Shown: in pieces, positions 61,719 to 64,000 of the stretch
Layout of the letters: every line of letters begins with the position of its first letter
Position numbering within the stretch: the stretch's first letter is position 1
Source of the DNA: Candidatus Reconcilbacillus cellulovorans
GTDB taxonomy: Bacteria > Bacillota > Bacilli > Paenibacillales > Reconciliibacillaceae
Assembly (NCBI GenBank): GCA_002507565.1
Contig: MOXJ01000014.1
Span: 1-64,000, forward strand
Length of the DNA: 64,000 nucleotides
Reading direction: 5' to 3'
Translations under genes and position numbers: made by a program
Notes under the pieces: generated by a model
Told to the model about the DNA's origin: nothing
The model's input: only the letters and a program-made list of their open reading frames with translations
Databases searched by the model: none

Positions 61719-62969
61719 ATGCCGTTTTTCTTCCAGCTGCTCGTCATCCTGCTCGCCACCAAACTCGCCGGCGACCTGAGCGCTCGTCTCGGCCAACCCG
61801 CCGTACTCGGCAAGCTGATCGCCGGCATCGTCGTCGGACCCGCCGTGCTGGGCTGGATTGAAGATTCCGACATCCTGGAGGCGTTCAGCCAAATCGGCGT
61901 TCTGCTGCTGATGTTCATCGCCGGTCTCGAGACCGACCTGCGTGAAATGAACCGCAACCTGAAGCCGTCGCTGGCGGTCGCCGTCGGCGGCATCGCTCTT
62001 CCGTTGGCAGGGGGTTACGCGGGCGGGAAGCTGATGGGGCTGGACGACGCGGAATCGCTGTTTCTCGGCCTCTTGTTTTCGGCGACGTCCGTCAGCATTT
62101 CCGTCCAAACGCTGAAAGACCTCGGCAAGCTGAAAACACGGGAAAGCGCGACGATTCTCGGCGCCGCGATCGCCGACGACATTCTCGTCGTCGTCCTGCT
62201 CGCCTTTATGACGAGTTTCGTGCTCGGCCAGGGCGACGTACACCTCGGCTGGATCATCGGCAAAAAAGCGCTGTTTTTCGCGCTCGTTCTCCTTCTCGGC
62301 TGGAAAGTCGTACCCTGGGTCATGAAAAAGCTCGTTCCGCTGCGCGTCTCGGAAACCGTCATCGGTTCGGCGCTGATCGTCTGCTTCGCGTTTTCGTATT
62401 TGGCGGAGAGCATGCAGGTCGCCGGCATCATCGGCGCGTTCGCCGCCGGCATCGCCGTTGCCCGCACGCCGTACAAACATACCGTCGAGACGAAAATCGA
62501 GCCGATCGCCTACGCCGTGTTCGTGCCGGTGTTTTTCGTCAGCATCGGATTGTCCGTGACGTTCGACGGATTTGCGCAACAACTGCTGCCGATCCTCGGC
62601 CTGACCGTCATGGCGACGCTCGCCAAACTCGTCGGCTGCGGGCTGGGCGCGCGCCTGACGGGCTTTCGATGGAAACCGGCGTGGATCATCGGGGCGGGCA
62701 TGGTGTCGCGCGGCGAAGTAGCGCTTATCATCGCGGCGCTCGGCCTGGAAACCGGACTGTTGTCGCAGGACTTTTTCACCACGGCGGTCACGGCCGTCAT
62801 TTTGACGACGCTGATCACGCCGCCTTTGCTGAAATTTTTATATCGAAACGATCCGACCGGCGACGTCGACGCCGTACCCTCCCCCGCTTCCGACCATGAA
62901 CGCGACGACGAAAACGGCAGTGAAGACGAAAACGGCGGCGCTGCCACGGCGAAGCGGAATACGCCGTAG
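61719..62969 (+). CDS. CPA2-family cation:proton antiporter
   Basis: 416-aa integral membrane protein of the monovalent cation:proton antiporter-2 family, with about twelve hydrophobic segments. Motifs include KLIAGIVVGPAVLGWIEDS, IGVLLLMFIAGLETDL, ATSVSISVQTLKDLG, the ion-binding AIADDILVVVLLAF (Asp-Asp) and GMVSRGEVALIIAALGLETGLL. It exchanges Na+ or K+ for protons. The C-terminal tail is acidic and Asn/Glu-rich, with no RCK domain. The ATG follows AAAGGGGACTGACC. Confidence 0.92.
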   Translation: MPFFFQLLVILLATKLAGDLSARLGQPAVLGKLIAGIVVGPAVLGWIEDSDILEAFSQIGVLLLMFIAGLETDLREMNRNLKPSLAVAVGGIALPLAGGYAGGKLMGLDDAESLFLGLLFSATSVSISVQTLKDLGKLKTRESATILGAAIADDILVVVLLAFMTSFVLGQGDVHLGWIIGKKALFFALVLLLGWKVVPWVMKKLVPLRVSETVIGSALIVCFAFSYLAESMQVAGIIGAFAAGIAVARTPYKHTVETKIEPIAYAVFVPVFFVSIGLSVTFDGFAQQLLPILGLTVMATLAKLVGCGLGARLTGFRWKPAWIIGAGMVSRGEVALIIAALGLETGLLSQDFFTTAVTAVILTTLITPPLLKFLYRNDPTGDVDAVPSPASDHERDDENGSEDENGGAATAKRNTP

Positions 62970-62997
62970 CATGCTGCCGGAACGTCGGCCTTCTCAC

Positions 62998-63453
62998 TCA
63001 GCCGAAAATCGCCTGCCAGAGCGGTTTTGTTTCACCGCCCGGGTACAACACATAAAGCAACACATAGACCGCCACGCCGGTGACCGCCGTCGCGAACCAG
63101 ACGACGGCCGTCGCCGGCCCGAACCGCCGGTGTCGGGCGAACGCCCCGGCATACGCCAGCCGCAGCGTCACGAGGCCGAGAACGCCGCCGGCCGCTGCGA
63201 GCACGATATGGAAGAGCAAAAACGCGCGGTAATACGGCACAAGAGCTTCCGGCCCGCCGAACGCGGTATTGCCGACGAAGACCGTCCGCGCCGCATACAA
63301 CACAAAAAACAGCGTGGCCAGAACCGCCGCCGCGACCATCCACCGCTCGTGCTCCTTCGTCCGGCGGCGTGCGATCCGGTTCCAGCCCACAGCCACACAG
63401 ACAGCACTGGCGACGATCATCGCCGTCGAAAGAAGTGGCAAAAGCTGCATCAC
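62998..63453 (-). CDS. DUF420 family membrane protein
   Basis: 151-aa protein with four membrane helices, including LPLLSTAMIVASAVCVAVGW, EHERWMVAAAVLATLFFVLY and YRAFLLFHIVLAAAGGVLGLVTLRLAYAG. The conserved His residues (HERWM, LLFHI) are typical of DUF420 (YozB/CtaM-like), a family tied to heme-copper oxidase assembly. It overlaps the ctaG start by 4 bases, which agrees with that role. Confidence 0.88.
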   Translation of the reverse strand: MMQLLPLLSTAMIVASAVCVAVGWNRIARRRTKEHERWMVAAAVLATLFFVLYAARTVFVGNTAFGGPEALVPYYRAFLLFHIVLAAAGGVLGLVTLRLAYAGAFARHRRFGPATAVVWFATAVTGVAVYVLLYVLYPGGETKPLWQAIFG

Positions 63454-64000
63454 GGCCGCACCTCCCCCGGCCGCCCGGCGGCGTCGAAACCGGGCGTTGC
63501 CGCGTCTTCCTCGGCATCCTTTTTCCGCTCTTCCCGGTACCAGGAGAAAAACAGATACCCGAGCACCGCGCCGAAGACGAACTCCTGCAACACCTTCATC
63601 AGCACGCCGCCGAGCTGCTGGTCTTCAAGCGGCGAAAACCACGACCACCTGAGCGGTCCTCCGGATTCCGCCAAAGCCCTCGCCGTCTCCGCCGGCACGC
63701 AATAGCCGAGCGCCTTCGCCCACGCCGCCGCATCCGTATACGTCGCATACATCGGCGCCCCGGCAAAAATAATAAGCGCGCATGCCGGCGTAATGAGCAC
63801 ACTGTTCAGCACCAAATAGGCAATTTTCCGCAAATGCGAAAGCCGCGCCCCGTCGTGCACCGGCCCTACGATCGGCCACCACATCAGAAATGCAGCCGCG
63901 AGCATGCCCGTCCAGTACCACCAGTGCAGCGTATAATGCGTCATTACGTAATCGTGAACCGCAGGAAAATGATAAAACGAAAACGCCGCATTGAACAGCA
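63450..64000 (-). CDS. ctaG: Cytochrome c oxidase assembly factor CtaG (5' end beyond window)
   Basis: C-terminal 183 residues of a CtaG-family membrane protein; the open frame continues through the window edge at 64000 (LFNAAFSFYHFPAVHDYV precedes MTHYTLHWWYWTGMLAAAFLMWWPIVGPV). The family acts in delivery of copper to caa3-type oxidase. The distal part contains further membrane helices and a Lys/Glu-rich tail. Its stop overlaps the DUF420 start. Confidence 0.88.
   Translation of the reverse strand, partial: LFNAAFSFYHFPAVHDYVMTHYTLHWWYWTGMLAAAFLMWWPIVGPVHDGARLSHLRKIAYLVLNSVLITPACALIIFAGAPMYATYTDAAAWAKALGYCVPAETARALAESGGPLRWSWFSPLEDQQLGGVLMKVLQEFVFGAVLGYLFFSWYREERKKDAEEDAATPGFDAAGRPGEVRP

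Noticed and set aside
1-64000. CRISPR arrays, rRNA, tRNA and complete insertion sequences
   Set aside because: Reading both strands I found no evenly spaced short repeats, no conserved rRNA segments, no convincing tRNA cloverleaf, and no DDE or serine transposase. A dedicated tRNA scan was not possible here.

Overview
This 64 kb window looks like chromosomal DNA of a high-GC, xylan-degrading member of the Paenibacillaceae (Thermobacillus/Cohnella/Paenibacillus-like). The family is inferred from gene content: YesM/YesN two-component proteins, YtpB (DUF2600), DUF3906, DUF624/YesL, S-layer-homology (SLH) proteins, strong AGGAGG/GGGG ribosome sites and frequent GTG/TTG starts. I saw no rRNA, tRNA, CRISPR array or intact insertion sequence. 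Most of the window is GC-rich; one clearly A/T-rich island lies at about 37.2-39.7 kb and a smaller A/T-rich patch at about 34.4-35.1 kb.

Layout. 0.2-8.7 kb is a sugar sensing and uptake locus: an AraC-type response regulator, a YesM-type sensor kinase and a periplasmic-binding-protein-like lipoprotein (a likely three-component sensor), followed by mglB-mglA-mglC behind a promoter with two 21-bp-spaced direct repeats. 8.7-9.3 kb holds a decayed Rpn-family nuclease gene whose intact relative is at 59.5-60.4 kb; both share a hairpin leader. 9.3-21 kb is mostly minus-strand housekeeping: yesL-like, DEAD-box helicase, DUF3906, pfkA, ytpB, an unknown gene, yebC, then an operon of DedA-NERD fusion, thioredoxin-like, MBL hydrolase and quinone oxidoreductase, then a YcdB/SLH protein. 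21-32 kb carries a WGxxGxxG protein, TetR, histidinol phosphatase, aldo-keto reductase, a flippase-like membrane protein, ung, a 1066-aa glycoside hydrolase of clan GH-A type and an 881-aa superfamily 2 helicase.

32.8-36.4 kb is the xylose locus: xylA with a palindromic operator over its promoter, then, on the other strand, mntA-hepT (a HEPN/MNT toxin-antitoxin pair) in 4-bp overlaps with a ROK-family XylR-like repressor. 36.4-41 kb contains a phosphoesterase lipoprotein, an A/T-rich NlpC/P60-like secreted protein and a duplicated-domain lipoprotein. 41.2-46.9 kb is minus-strand: sugar epimerase, CpsB-type phosphatase, ComB-like phosphatase, AIM24 protein, Gfo/Idh/MocA oxidoreductase and an AraC regulator.

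47-58.6 kb is a xylan and uronate block: GH67 alpha-glucuronidase, an orphan YesN-type regulator, a very large modular GH10 xylanase with SLH anchors (split by an apparent frameshift between two CBM22-like repeats), then GntR, a short-chain dehydrogenase and a glucarate-dehydratase-like enolase. Together these suggest that glucuronoxylan is cut at the cell surface, methylglucuronate side chains are released, xylose enters through xylA, and a uronate may be oxidised by the last three genes. 58.6-64 kb returns to general functions: methyltransferase, Rpn nuclease, MBL hydrolase, a CPA2 antiporter behind a promoter-terminator leader, and a DUF420-ctaG pair that runs off the window.
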